A DNA stretch of 28,835 nucleotides from a virus, in IMG/VR virus record IMGVR_UViG_3300042376_001191, positions 1 through 28,835 of that record, one strand, 5' to 3'. Position numbers and translations under genes: made by a program. Positions 1 to 7,100 of the stretch are shown here, piece by piece (position 1 is the stretch's first letter; every line of letters begins with the position of its first letter). Below the pieces are notes generated by a model that was given only the letters and a program-made list of their open reading frames with translations, searched no databases and had not been told where the DNA came from.

Positions 1-73
1 GTGTAGTCCTCAATGTGTCTAAGATTTATACAACCCCCACCCTAATAGCCATTTCGTATAAATATTATACACC
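1..73. other. AT-rich non-coding left edge with TATACA repeats
   Basis: No gene is seen here. The stretch is much richer in A+T than the rest of the window. TTATACA occurs as direct copies at about 26, 65 and 90 (the last lies inside the end of the HNH gene). An inverted repeat GTATAA-ATA-TTATAC lies at 56-70. It sits just past the stop of the leftward HNH gene, so it could be a terminator-like or regulatory gap before the next gene outside the window. No T-run follows the hairpin, so a classical intrinsic terminator is not shown. Confidence 0.4.
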
Positions 74-424
74 TCAAACTGTATTCTTTTTATACACTTG
101 CGGATACTTCCGCTTATCCTGCTCCGTCTTCAACCCATGGCACGGTCTGCACATTGATACTAGGTTCTCATTATCATGAGTACCACCCGCTGCCAGTGGG
201 ATGAAGTGGTCAACTAGTTCCGCTAGTACCACGCGGCCTGCTTCCTTGCACCACTCGCAGAGCGGGTCACGTGCCCGCTTGATCGCCCGTATCTTCTGCC
301 ATCGTCCGTCATACCCACGCGCTGTAGCGTGTGGCCTATGGTCTATCCGCGGCTGCCGTTGGGGGCAGGCGCCGGCGTGGGCCTCTCGGCATCGGGAGCA
401 CCAGCGGGGCGGTGAGGTTGGCAT
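74..424 (-). CDS. HNH endonuclease
   Basis: The 116-aa protein carries a complete HNH nuclease motif: CEWC around residue 58, VDHFIPLAAGG (the first catalytic His), DNENLVSMC, and CRPCHGLKT at the end. The paired CxxC groups would bind structural zinc. The N-terminus has a further C-x2-C plus Cys (CSRC...C), as in many phage HNH proteins, which supports the ATG at 424 even though it overlaps the upstream gene by about 80 bp. In many tailed phages such a gene lies next to the terminase genes and helps DNA packaging. The neighbouring gene lies beyond the left edge, so that role is inferred. Confidence 0.9.
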   Translation of the reverse strand: MPTSPPRWCSRCREAHAGACPQRQPRIDHRPHATARGYDGRWQKIRAIKRARDPLCEWCKEAGRVVLAELVDHFIPLAAGGTHDNENLVSMCRPCHGLKTEQDKRKYPQVYKKNTV

Positions 425-651
425 AAGCGAACGAACGCCCTTACGATCTCCTCGGCATTTTTTGCGACGGCCTCTTGAATCAAGCCACGAATGGGAAGCA
501 TCAAAGCATTCTCGATAGAGTGCATGTCGTTCACGCTGACGCCGTAATACTTCGCCACCATGCGAACACGTGCCTCATGGTCCTTCTGCTTCGCGTAGTC
601 AGTGCCGTCGATCAGGCTTTGCGCGTAACGCTCGACTTCGTCTTCCATCAC
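343..651 (-). CDS. hypothetical phage protein, Pro-rich tail
   Basis: A 102-aa acidic protein of unknown function. Residues 1-80 look helical; the last 25 residues are rich in Pro and Ala and lie over the start of the HNH gene in another frame. Two starts compete: a GTG at 651 that forms a GTGA overlap with the upstream stop, and the ATG immediately after it. Position just before an HNH gene would suit a small packaging or terminase-associated protein, but no motif shows it. Confidence 0.7.
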   Translation of the reverse strand: MMEDEVERYAQSLIDGTDYAKQKDHEARVRMVAKYYGVSVNDMHSIENALMLPIRGLIQEAVAKNAEEIVRAFVRLCQPHRPAGAPDAERPTPAPAPNGSRG

Positions 652-923
652 AGACCAGCCATCAGCGAAGAGCGGTGGGTGTAGGTATTCGGAAGCACCT
701 TAACCACAGTAGCTTGCGCCGTTATCCGCGTGGCGATCTCGTTTGGTTCAGCCAGCAAAAACACCCGCGTTACCGCTTTATCTTTGCGGCGCTGGATCAG
801 CCGCGCCACGCGGCCGGCGGTTTTGAGGATGCGCAAGGTTGCAAGGCTGATTGCACGCCGCTTACCGCTTGCGTTTTCACAAATCACAGTCGGTCCGGCC
901 AGTTTCAAGGTGTCCAAGCGCAT
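648..923 (-). CDS. hypothetical basic protein
   Basis: A 91-aa basic protein of unknown function, the first gene after a promoter and a structured leader. The ATG at 923 is preceded by GAGGAG, a good ribosome-binding site. The middle (LKTAGRVARLIQRRKDK) is strongly basic and could touch nucleic acid; the rest is beta-rich. It overlaps the next gene by the GTGA junction. It appears to open a separate transcript for the last genes of the leftward block. Confidence 0.75.
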   Translation of the reverse strand: MRLDTLKLAGPTVICENASGKRRAISLATLRILKTAGRVARLIQRRKDKAVTRVFLLAEPNEIATRITAQATVVKVLPNTYTHRSSLMAGL

Positions 924-1014
924 CTCCTCGATTGGGAGCCCGTAAGGGCTGGCGACGTTTACCGCCAGTTCAAACCCCGTCGGAGGTTAAGCAAACAGCT
1001 ATGCTCAATTTCAG
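924..1014 (-). promoter_or_regulatory. structured 5' leader with two tandem hairpins
   Basis: Between the promoter and the start at 923 lies a leader of about 90 nt. Two perfect stems are visible: AGCCC-TTAC-GGGCT (+ strand 937-950) and CTGGCG/CGCCAG (949-968, 8-nt loop). They share two bases, so the outer pairs compete. The first stem ends close before the GAGGAG ribosome-binding site and may set access to it. No known riboswitch class is recognised. Confidence 0.45.
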
Positions 1015-1043
1015 ATCCTACAAGAAGTTTTCCGCAAAGTCAA
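1015..1043 (-). promoter_or_regulatory. sigma70-type promoter, leftward
   Basis: On the minus strand TTGACT and TAGGAT are separated by exactly 17 nt (-35 at 1043-1038, -10 at 1020-1015). It lies in a 116-bp gap, one of the few real gaps in this gene block, and reads into the gene starting at 923. The -35 box reaches into the last codons of the upstream gene. Confidence 0.65.
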
Positions 1044-1213
1044 CGGAAAGTTTTATGTTTTTTCAGCGCTCCTTGAACGCGCAATAATTCCCACACCGCC
1101 GCTTGGTCGGCCGATACTTGCGCAAGACAGCGCTGGAGTAGCGTATTCTGGCGTTGTAAATCCTTTATTTCCATGCGCATAAGCGCCATTAATTGCAATT
1201 GCTCGGGTGTCAT
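1040..1213 (-). CDS. small coiled-coil protein
   Basis: A 57-aa protein. The start ATG at 1213 overlaps the upstream stop as ATGA, which fixes the frame. Residues 5-45 are an uninterrupted heptad-like helix rich in Leu, Met and Gln, so a short coiled coil is likely; the C-terminus is basic (KKHKTFR). Function is unknown. Confidence 0.65.
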   Translation of the reverse strand: MTPEQLQLMALMRMEIKDLQRQNTLLQRCLAQVSADQAAVWELLRVQGALKKHKTFR

Positions 1214-1689
1214 AGCGTGCCCCCAGCGCAGCGACATTTCCCGCTGAACTCGTACGGCTGCTTGAGCTGGTTGCCCTGCTCGTCCACCATGCCCTGCACT
1301 CGCACCCACTTCGTGACGCGGATTTCTCCACCTGCGCATCGTGCCGGGTGGTGGATCTTTTCAAGCCCGCGCGAGTTGGGATCGTAGTCCCAATACGTGA
1401 GCCCAGGCACCTCGCGCCCGCACCCTCCTGTGCTTGCCCTAGGCGCTTCGCTGACCGGCTGCCCATGCTTCGCCTCGTTCAGCGCGTCCGCGATGTCTTG
1501 CGGCCCCGTTGGAAGCGATTTGCGGCCCAGTATGAGATCCACCGCCGCCCGAGCGTGCGTTGCATCGTCGGAATGACTGGCGAGCACGTCAATGAGCGAG
1601 GTGAACGTCTCCGGCGCCATGAATCCAAACCCCTGAAGATTCGACATGCGGTTGAGCTGGGCGGTGGCTGTGCCGCGATTACAAGGCAT
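1210..1689 (-). CDS. hypothetical protein downstream of replication initiator
   Basis: A 159-aa protein of unknown function. The ATG at 1689 overlaps the end of the replication initiator by 11 bp; an internal ATG about 14 codons later is a second possible start. The N-terminal half is helical; the C-terminal half is mixed and ends with Cys residues (CAGG, CRCAGG). In lambda-like phages the gene after the initiator often loads the helicase, but no Walker motif is present here, so that role is not supported. Confidence 0.7.
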   Translation of the reverse strand: MPCNRGTATAQLNRMSNLQGFGFMAPETFTSLIDVLASHSDDATHARAAVDLILGRKSLPTGPQDIADALNEAKHGQPVSEAPRASTGGCGREVPGLTYWDYDPNSRGLEKIHHPARCAGGEIRVTKWVRVQGMVDEQGNQLKQPYEFSGKCRCAGGTL

Positions 1690-2722
1690 CGTCCACCTCC
1701 AGCCCGGCTTTCAAGTCCACCGGCCCAAATCGCCGCGGCGCCCGTGGGGCTGGCGGTGCTTGCGAGTACGTGCCGTCGCGGGTCCACCATTGCGCCTGCT
1801 TCGTCCGCAGATCCGGGTTGGCGTCGTATGCCGCCCGCCACTTGCGGACGCTGGCGGTGAAGCTCAAGCAGAAGCCCGCCGGGTTGCCCTCGAAGCTGGC
1901 CGACTTCTGGAACTCGCTGCGCATGGCCGAAGCTGTGAGCCCGACATCGCCGCCAGCCGGCAAGTGCTCACATGCAAACTTCGCCGCGGTCTGGAAAAGC
2001 TCGTCTGGTTCGGGGCCGTTGTCGTCGATGCGGAGTTGCTGCGGCGGGGGCGGGGCGGGCGTCAGCGCGCCATTCCCCCTTCCCCCTTCCACATTCAACA
2101 TTCCACATTCAACATTCATACCGGGAGACCCCCCTATCATAGAGGCAAATCCTGGGGAACTTTGGGGAAATCGTCTATGATCGGCCAATGATAGAGGCAA
2201 ATCCTGGGGAACTTTGGGGAAATCGTCTATCATTGACGTATCATTGGCCGATGATAGGCCCAAATCCTGGGGAATCCTGGGGAATCCTGGGGAACTTTGG
2301 GGAATCGGCCTATCATTGACGTATGATAGAGGCAAATCCTGGGGAATCCTGGGATTTTGCTCTATCATTGGCCTATCATTGATTTGGCCTGATGGAGGCG
2401 GGTACTCGCTTTCCGGGTCCTTATAATGCGGCCGCTGGTGCTTCAGGAAGTTTACGCACTGGATTACCTCGACAGAACCGACCGGATAAAGGACGATCAG
2501 CCCGGCGTCGTGGAGGTCGTGAACCCATTGCGCGACGTCTTCCACGGTCGCCGGATCGAAGCCGAAGGCGTACTTTTTGAGTCGCGTCGGGCGGTACTCC
2601 AGGCGGCCTTCTTTGTCTGCCAGCGTCCACATGGCGATCCACAGTAGGCGCTGCGGGTATCCGACTTTTGCCGGGTCGTCGGACTCGAAGAATCCCGGCT
2701 TGATGTTACGGGCGCGTGCCAT
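1679..2722 (-). CDS. phage replication initiator / replisome organizer
   Basis: A 347-aa protein. Its N-terminal 110 residues (opening MARARNIKPGFF, then LADKEGRLEYRPTRLK and NFLKHQRPHYKDP) match the winged-helix replisome-organizer proteins of many phages, which bind the origin and recruit helicase. Residues about 115-200 form a low-complexity Pro/Ser/Asp linker encoded by the iteron array described separately. The C-terminal third is a second folded part. The ATG at 2722 shares a base with the upstream TAA (TAATG). An initiator that carries the origin inside its own gene is the lambda O arrangement. Confidence 0.8.
   Translation of the reverse strand: MARARNIKPGFFESDDPAKVGYPQRLLWIAMWTLADKEGRLEYRPTRLKKYAFGFDPATVEDVAQWVHDLHDAGLIVLYPVGSVEVIQCVNFLKHQRPHYKDPESEYPPPSGQINDRPMIEQNPRIPQDLPLSYVNDRPIPQSSPGFPRIPQDLGLSSANDTSMIDDFPKVPQDLPLSLADHRRFPQSSPGFASMIGGSPGMNVECGMLNVEGGRGNGALTPAPPPPQQLRIDDNGPEPDELFQTAAKFACEHLPAGGDVGLTASAMRSEFQKSASFEGNPAGFCLSFTASVRKWRAAYDANPDLRTKQAQWWTRDGTYSQAPPAPRAPRRFGPVDLKAGLEVDDAL
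2087..2385. repeat. iteron array, putative replication origin
   Basis: AATCCTGGG(G/A) occurs seven times, starting at 2148, 2200, 2263, 2273, 2283, 2335 and 2345. The steps (10, 52, 63) are close to whole helical turns. An exact 38-bp repeat occurs at 2141-2178 and 2193-2230. CTTTGGGGAA occurs three times. Palindromic CTATCAT/ATGATAG blocks punctuate the array, for example a 7-bp inverted repeat at 2310-2329. A 14-bp tandem repeat lies at 2087-2114. All of it sits inside the linker of the initiator gene, as in lambda-type origins. Confidence 0.75.
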
Positions 2723-3657
2723 TATGCGCCGCCTTTCACGGCGTAATCCTTGATGACCGCGTTCGGCCCAGTGCCTCGAATCGTTGGCCCCCACCAAAAC
2801 ATCCCCTTATGCCTGCCAAATAACGGCCTCTCGTTGTAATTCTTGAAATGGCCACGGCAGAGGTGCAGCGCGTGCTTCAACTCTAAAACTCCCATCGCCT
2901 TCGTCTCGTTCAAAAGCTTTTTGACTTGGGAAATTTCCAGTGTCTTGAAGGTAGTTAAAGGGCGTCCGTGCCGTTTTTGATGCACTTTGGACAGCTTTTG
3001 GTCCGGTCGGTGATCTACGACGACCGTGTTACGGCAGTTCAAAAACGAGATAGCCAGCAGGGCAGGGTACCCCATTGTCATGTAGTCTTGCTGCTGTGCA
3101 ACAGTAGCTTCAGTTTGCGCGGCGCCGACAGCCGTAAATAGAATCTTTTCTCCGGCACTAGACAGGCTGAATGCCTTACCGGCGCCGTCAACCATCCAAC
3201 AGGCGTGCATCGAAGGGCCGAGCAATCGCCCATTCTGCTCTAGGAATACCTGCATCATTTGCGCTCGGAACTCCACATCTGGATGCAATGGGTGTCCTTT
3301 GCGTGGTTCTGACGTCTGAATGGAAATTCCGGTTTTCAACTGCAATCCGCCAGTGTTAAACGGCTTAATATTCCCATTGCTTCTCACTGTTGGCGGAGGC
3401 GTGTATTCCATCCAAAGATTGTCATAAGGTGGCAGTAGCGAAGGAAAGTCATGAAATACATCCCACTCCTCTTGGTCTGTTCCTGCGTAAAAATATTCAG
3501 CAGTTGGCGTGATCTCAAATACTTGAGCGTCTCGCATGTTGCCCTTCCATATCTGAGCAACTTCCTTTCCGGTGATGTTAGCCGCCGGGTTTCGCGTGTA
3601 AAGCGGAGAAAACTCTTCCGCAGACATAACGCGATCAAACAGTCTCTTCCCTATCAT
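2722..3657 (-). CDS. conserved phage protein of unknown function (311 aa)
   Basis: The 311-aa protein has a C-terminal block (HLCRGHFKNYNERPLFG followed by HKGMFWWGPTIRG) that recurs in phage and mobile-element proteins; I know of no proven activity. It contains an H-x-C-R-G-H segment that could bind metal. The ATG at 3657 lies 3 nt after GGGAG and directly behind one of the UGCCGAC-loop hairpins. Codon use includes more A/T-rich stretches than its neighbours, which may mean later arrival. Its stop overlaps the start of the replication initiator. Confidence 0.8.
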   Translation of the reverse strand: MIGKRLFDRVMSAEEFSPLYTRNPAANITGKEVAQIWKGNMRDAQVFEITPTAEYFYAGTDQEEWDVFHDFPSLLPPYDNLWMEYTPPPTVRSNGNIKPFNTGGLQLKTGISIQTSEPRKGHPLHPDVEFRAQMMQVFLEQNGRLLGPSMHACWMVDGAGKAFSLSSAGEKILFTAVGAAQTEATVAQQQDYMTMGYPALLAISFLNCRNTVVVDHRPDQKLSKVHQKRHGRPLTTFKTLEISQVKKLLNETKAMGVLELKHALHLCRGHFKNYNERPLFGRHKGMFWWGPTIRGTGPNAVIKDYAVKGGA

Positions 3658-3692
3658 TGCTCCCTCTTTCCGGCCGCGTCGGCATAGCGGCC
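3658..3692 (-). promoter_or_regulatory. UGCCGAC-loop hairpin plus RBS (copy 1)
   Basis: On the minus strand a perfect 6-bp stem GGCCGC/GCGGCC (3692-3672) encloses the loop TATGCCGAC and is followed by AAAGAGGGAGCA and the ATG at 3657. It starts just after the upstream stop at 3696. It is one of five such elements in the window. Confidence 0.65.
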
Positions 3693-3695
3693 CGT

Positions 3696-3869
3696 CTACT
3701 TCGCCCGCATCAGCCGTTTGAGCACGGCCGCCTGATTCCTACCCGCCCGCCCATCGCTGGGCGTCTGTGCCATGACGTAGCGCCGCCCGTTCGGCAACCG
3801 CCACACCTGATGATTCTTCGCCCGCACCAGCACGGCGCCGGCGCGTTTGAGTTGTTCGAGGATGGTCAT
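3696..3869 (-). CDS. HicA-like dsRBD-fold protein
   Basis: A 57-aa protein: helix (MTILEQLKRAG), then strands with R-A-K-N-H-Q-V-W-R-L-P-N-G-R, then a C-terminal helix. This order and the central His resemble the HicA mRNA-interferase fold, in which that His is catalytic. The N-H replaces the usual S-H of HicA. No HicB partner lies next to it, and phages carry many stand-alone proteins of this fold, so toxin activity is uncertain. The start overlaps the rusA stop as ATGA. Confidence 0.65.
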   Translation of the reverse strand: MTILEQLKRAGAVLVRAKNHQVWRLPNGRRYVMAQTPSDGRAGRNQAAVLKRLMRAK

Positions 3870-4291
3870 GGGACGGCCCGCCATATCCGGATCGCGGCGC
3901 CGCTCGTAATTGAGCCAGGTGGCATCTCATCGGCGTACCGCTTGCATGTGGTCACGTACTCCACAACCCGCGCGTCGTCCGCCCAGGCCCCTCCCGTGGT
4001 CAGCGCGTCTTCTGTTGACCGGATGAGCTTGGACAGATCCGGCTTGCGGTCATGCAGCGCCGTCCGCTTGCGGGACTTCGGCCGCGGAAATACGAACACC
4101 ATCTGGCACCGCACCGGCCCGTCAATCGGTGGCCGGCCCGCCATCGCCTCCCGCGCAGCCCAAGCCACGGAATCGCGCCATGGGGCAACCTTCTTTGACG
4201 ATTCGATCATGCGCCCGCCGCCTACGTACCGCTTCGAGCCTTGCGGCCCCGGCACGCCAAGCACGACGAGTTCGACGTCGGGCGGCCTCAC
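3866..4291 (-). CDS. rusA: RusA-family Holliday junction resolvase
   Basis: A 141-aa protein. The N-terminus has GVPGPQGSKRYVGGG, and the middle has KPDLSKLIRSTEDALTTGG then AWADDARV, the acidic signature of RusA nucleases (the Asp residues bind Mg2+). RusA resolves four-way junctions and branched DNA before packaging. The GTG at 4291, forming GTGA with the upstream stop and preceded by GGAGGG, is preferred over an upstream start that would add a Gly-rich stretch lying over the previous gene. Confidence 0.88.
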   Translation of the reverse strand: MRPPDVELVVLGVPGPQGSKRYVGGGRMIESSKKVAPWRDSVAWAAREAMAGRPPIDGPVRCQMVFVFPRPKSRKRTALHDRKPDLSKLIRSTEDALTTGGAWADDARVVEYVTTCKRYADEMPPGSITSGAAIRIWRAVP

Positions 4292-4602
4292 CCCTCCACC
4301 GCCGCCAAAACCGCCAGCATCACGGCCTCGCTCCACACCGGCGCGTTGCCCTCAGCCGCGGCCTTTGTGATCGGGTGCCGCAGCCGCACGCAAAACGTAT
4401 GGCTGGCCGCGGTCCACCAGCCATCAACACACCACCCGTCCATCTGAATCGCCGCCAGCACCTCGCCCGCGTCAGTATGTGGCCAGTCTGGAACCATTCC
4501 GCCATCGACGCGGACCAGCCGCCCACGAAACTCAAATACCTCCCACTCCATCACCCGTTCGGCGATGGTGCGGGATTTGGCTAGGGTCCATTGGCGGGTC
4601 AT
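4288..4602 (-). CDS. phage ABA-sandwich-like small protein
   Basis: A 104-aa protein with an alternating helix/strand pattern and several Trp, ending WSEAVMLAVLAAVEG. The general pattern (conserved W near the N-terminus, a W-x-A repeat in the middle, a C-terminal amphipathic helix) is that of the small phage ABA-sandwich proteins of unknown function. ATGA overlap upstream, GTGA overlap with rusA downstream. Confidence 0.65.
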   Translation of the reverse strand: MTRQWTLAKSRTIAERVMEWEVFEFRGRLVRVDGGMVPDWPHTDAGEVLAAIQMDGWCVDGWWTAASHTFCVRLRHPITKAAAEGNAPVWSEAVMLAVLAAVEG

Positions 4603-4751
4603 AGCTGGGCCTCCTGGGTGAGAATGAACTCCTCCGCGAACCAGTCGCCCATGCCCAGCTCCGCCATCGGGTGCCCGTCCGCGATGTACCGCGCCGCCGC
4701 TTCCCGCTGCTCGCGCTGGGCGGTGGCTATGGGGTTGTCAGTCGATTGCAT
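4599..4751 (-). CDS. small acidic hypothetical protein
   Basis: A 50-aa protein starting MQSTDNPIATAQREQREA; mainly helical with an acidic C-terminal half (MGDWFAEEFILTQEAQL). The ATG at 4751 overlaps the end of the upstream methyltransferase gene by 14 bp, and the stop overlaps the next start as ATGA. Function is unknown. Confidence 0.6.
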   Translation of the reverse strand: MQSTDNPIATAQREQREAAARYIADGHPMAELGMGDWFAEEFILTQEAQL

Positions 4752-5730
4752 CGAATAACCCTCCCTGCGCGCCGGCATATGCCTCCGCGCTCTCCAGGTG
4801 CTTGATGGCCGTCGAAAAATACCCCGGCTTGAGTTCGATGCCAATGAACTTGCGGCCCTCGTCCAGCGCGGCAAACCCCTCCGAGCCAACACCGGCGAAC
4901 GGCGATAGCACGACGTCGCCCGGCGAGGACCACAGTTCCAGGCACCGGCGAATCAACCCGAGCTGCAGCGGGCAGATATGCTTCTCGTCCTTTTCGTCGC
5001 GGGCGATGCGGAAGTTCAGCACGTCCGTCTGATCGATGTCCCACCACACCGGCTCCGCGTACCGCCGCCAAATCTCCACGCTCGTCCGTCCGTCGCGACC
5101 CTTGCGCGCGTATTTCGACGGGTGTTGGTCAGTCTCGCGCGGGTCGAGCTCCAGATCGCCGATGTATCGCTCGAACCCGTTCGGCCGCTCGATTGGCTTT
5201 GTGCTGAGATTGTCACCGGGCGGCGTCTTGCGGAACGCCAGCACGTAGTCAGCCATGCCCTGCCGGATCTGCGAGGAGTCGCGCATCACGGTTTTATGGA
5301 GTAGCCCGTTGTTATTGGTCCGTTCCCGCTCCGTCACCGGGCACTTCCACACCGTAACGCGGCTATGGAACGTCCACCCGGCGCGCTCCATAGCGGCGAT
5401 GCACTGGCCTGGAAAGTCCCGCAATCCGCTCGCCCCGTCGCTGTTCCGGTACGTCGGCAGGTCTTTGACGTGCATCACACACAACCGGCCCGTCGTCGTC
5501 ACGCGAAGCAGTTCCGGCGCGAGGAATCCGAAGTGCGCAAAGAACTCCTCATCGCTTGCGCAGTTGCCCATATCGGCCTCGGAATCCGAGTAGGTGTACA
5601 GGCTGGAGAACGGCGGAGAAAACACCGTCAGGTCTACTGACTCGTCGGGTATACCCTTGATGACTTCGCAGCAGTCGCCGTTGTAGAGCGCCCAGTTGCG
5701 GCCGTGCCGCTCGTCTAAAATCACGTTCAT
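4738..5730 (-). CDS. DNA methyltransferase, N4-cytosine/N6-adenine type
   Basis: A 330-aa protein with the catalytic motif SPPF at residues 38-41 and, near the C-terminus (from about 276), SPFAGVGSEGFAAL followed by GRKFIGIELKPGY, the AdoMet-binding motif I. Motif IV before motif I is the beta-class order. SPPF rather than DPPY points to N4-cytosine methylation, but N6-adenine is possible. The ATG at 5730 has GAGGTGG upstream and shares a base with the helicase stop (TAATG). Likely role: protecting phage DNA from host restriction. Confidence 0.88.
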   Translation of the reverse strand: MNVILDERHGRNWALYNGDCCEVIKGIPDESVDLTVFSPPFSSLYTYSDSEADMGNCASDEEFFAHFGFLAPELLRVTTTGRLCVMHVKDLPTYRNSDGASGLRDFPGQCIAAMERAGWTFHSRVTVWKCPVTERERTNNNGLLHKTVMRDSSQIRQGMADYVLAFRKTPPGDNLSTKPIERPNGFERYIGDLELDPRETDQHPSKYARKGRDGRTSVEIWRRYAEPVWWDIDQTDVLNFRIARDEKDEKHICPLQLGLIRRCLELWSSPGDVVLSPFAGVGSEGFAALDEGRKFIGIELKPGYFSTAIKHLESAEAYAGAQGGLFDAID

Positions 5731-7100
5731 TAGATCCACCTCGGAAGATTCATTTGCTTCGTGCCAACGGCTGAAGCAAGCTGACGCCGCCCGGTACCGT
5801 TTTGAATTGCCGCCATCGCATGAACCATGGCCGCTTTCATTTCTTCATGCTTCTTCTGCTTCTCGCGAATGGTCTTTAGGACCGGGCCCTCTGTTTCCGC
5901 GATGACCATGTAGGCATCAACCGGCCGCGTTTGGCCGAAGCGCCACGACCGACGCACTGCCTGATAAAACTGTTCGTAGGAGTAGGACAGCCCGCAAAAG
6001 ATATGCTTATTGCAGTGCTGCCAGTTCATGCCAAACCCCGCGATTGATGGCTTCGTGACGATGCGCTGGAACGCGCCGTGCGTGAACCCAAGTAGCTTTT
6101 CTTCCTTCGCCTCCGTCCGCTCGTCGCCGCGGACTTCCACTGCGCCGTCGATCACCCGCATAAGTTCGTCGGCTTCGTAGTTGGTGTTGCACCAGATACA
6201 CCACGGCTCTTTCGAGTCGCCGATGATCTCGGCAACGCGCGCTGCCCTCGCCGGCGCCGTAAGCCGCATCTCCCGATGTAGGCCTGTTGCCGAAACGTCC
6301 GCCACCCGGAACAGTTGACCGTTGGCGTTGATGGATTGATCGACGGCGACGATCTCCTCATGGATATTCAACGCGGGCATATTCCATCCGTCATCGGAAA
6401 ACCCAAGGTCTGACGGTTTCTCCATGCACACCGACCACGACGCCACCCACCGCCAGTAATCAGCCTCAGCGTGGCCCTTTAGCCGGTAGCCGCCCGCCTT
6501 CATCGTGTCGTTTAGAAACCACCGCATCAGCATTTGCCCGCCGCTCATGATGTCCAGGAACTCAGAGTGGTTGCCGAGCTCCATGTGGTCATTGGGAGAC
6601 GGAGTAGCCGAGCAACAGAGCTTGTATGGCGTGCTGGCAAACGAGTCTTGCAGTAGCCTCCGCGTGGCCCCGGTGAAGTTCTTGAGGATGCTCGACTCGT
6701 CCAAAACAACGGCGTCGAAGTGGCCCGCGTCGAAGTGCGTCAGCATGTCGTAGTTGGCGACATTGACGCCCCGGCGCACGTCCTTCTGGCTTCGGCACTG
6801 CGTTATTTCTACGCCGAACTTCGCGCCCTCTGCTACGGTTTGCGCCGTCACTGCTAGTGGTGCCAGAATCAGCGCGTCGCCGCCAGTATGTTGGCAGACC
6901 TGCCGCGCCCATTCCGCTTGCATTGCCGTCTTGCCGCTCCCGCACTCTGTGAACAGCGCGAACTTGCCAGCGTTCAACGCCCGCGTGATGCTTTGCCGCT
7001 GGAAGCCGAATAGCTTGCCGTTCAGGTCGAACTCTCCGGTAATCCCGGATGGTTGCGGCTGCACGTGCTTGCCGTCGAGAAACGCCCGGTATCCGCTCAT
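5730..7100 (-). CDS. SNF2/DEAD-box-type helicase
   Basis: A 456-aa superfamily 2 ATPase. Walker A-like ECGSGKT is at residues 52-58, the DExx box is DESS at 134-137, SATPSPND (motif III) is at 164-171, and QAVRRSWRFGQTRPV near residue 390 is the motif VI typical of SWI2/SNF2 proteins. Such phage enzymes translocate on double-stranded DNA in replication or recombination. ATGA overlap with the zinc-ribbon gene upstream and TAATG with the methyltransferase downstream suggest coordinated production of the three. Confidence 0.9.
   Translation of the reverse strand: MSGYRAFLDGKHVQPQPSGITGEFDLNGKLFGFQRQSITRALNAGKFALFTECGSGKTAMQAEWARQVCQHTGGDALILAPLAVTAQTVAEGAKFGVEITQCRSQKDVRRGVNVANYDMLTHFDAGHFDAVVLDESSILKNFTGATRRLLQDSFASTPYKLCCSATPSPNDHMELGNHSEFLDIMSGGQMLMRWFLNDTMKAGGYRLKGHAEADYWRWVASWSVCMEKPSDLGFSDDGWNMPALNIHEEIVAVDQSINANGQLFRVADVSATGLHREMRLTAPARAARVAEIIGDSKEPWCIWCNTNYEADELMRVIDGAVEVRGDERTEAKEEKLLGFTHGAFQRIVTKPSIAGFGMNWQHCNKHIFCGLSYSYEQFYQAVRRSWRFGQTRPVDAYMVIAETEGPVLKTIREKQKKHEEMKAAMVHAMAAIQNGTGRRQLASAVGTKQMNLPRWI

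Noticed and set aside
2141-2355. Possible CRISPR array in the repeat-rich stretch
   Set aside because: Repeats are short (10-38 bp) with irregular 10/52/63-bp steps and no equal-length unique spacers, and the region is coding. An origin iteron array explains it better.
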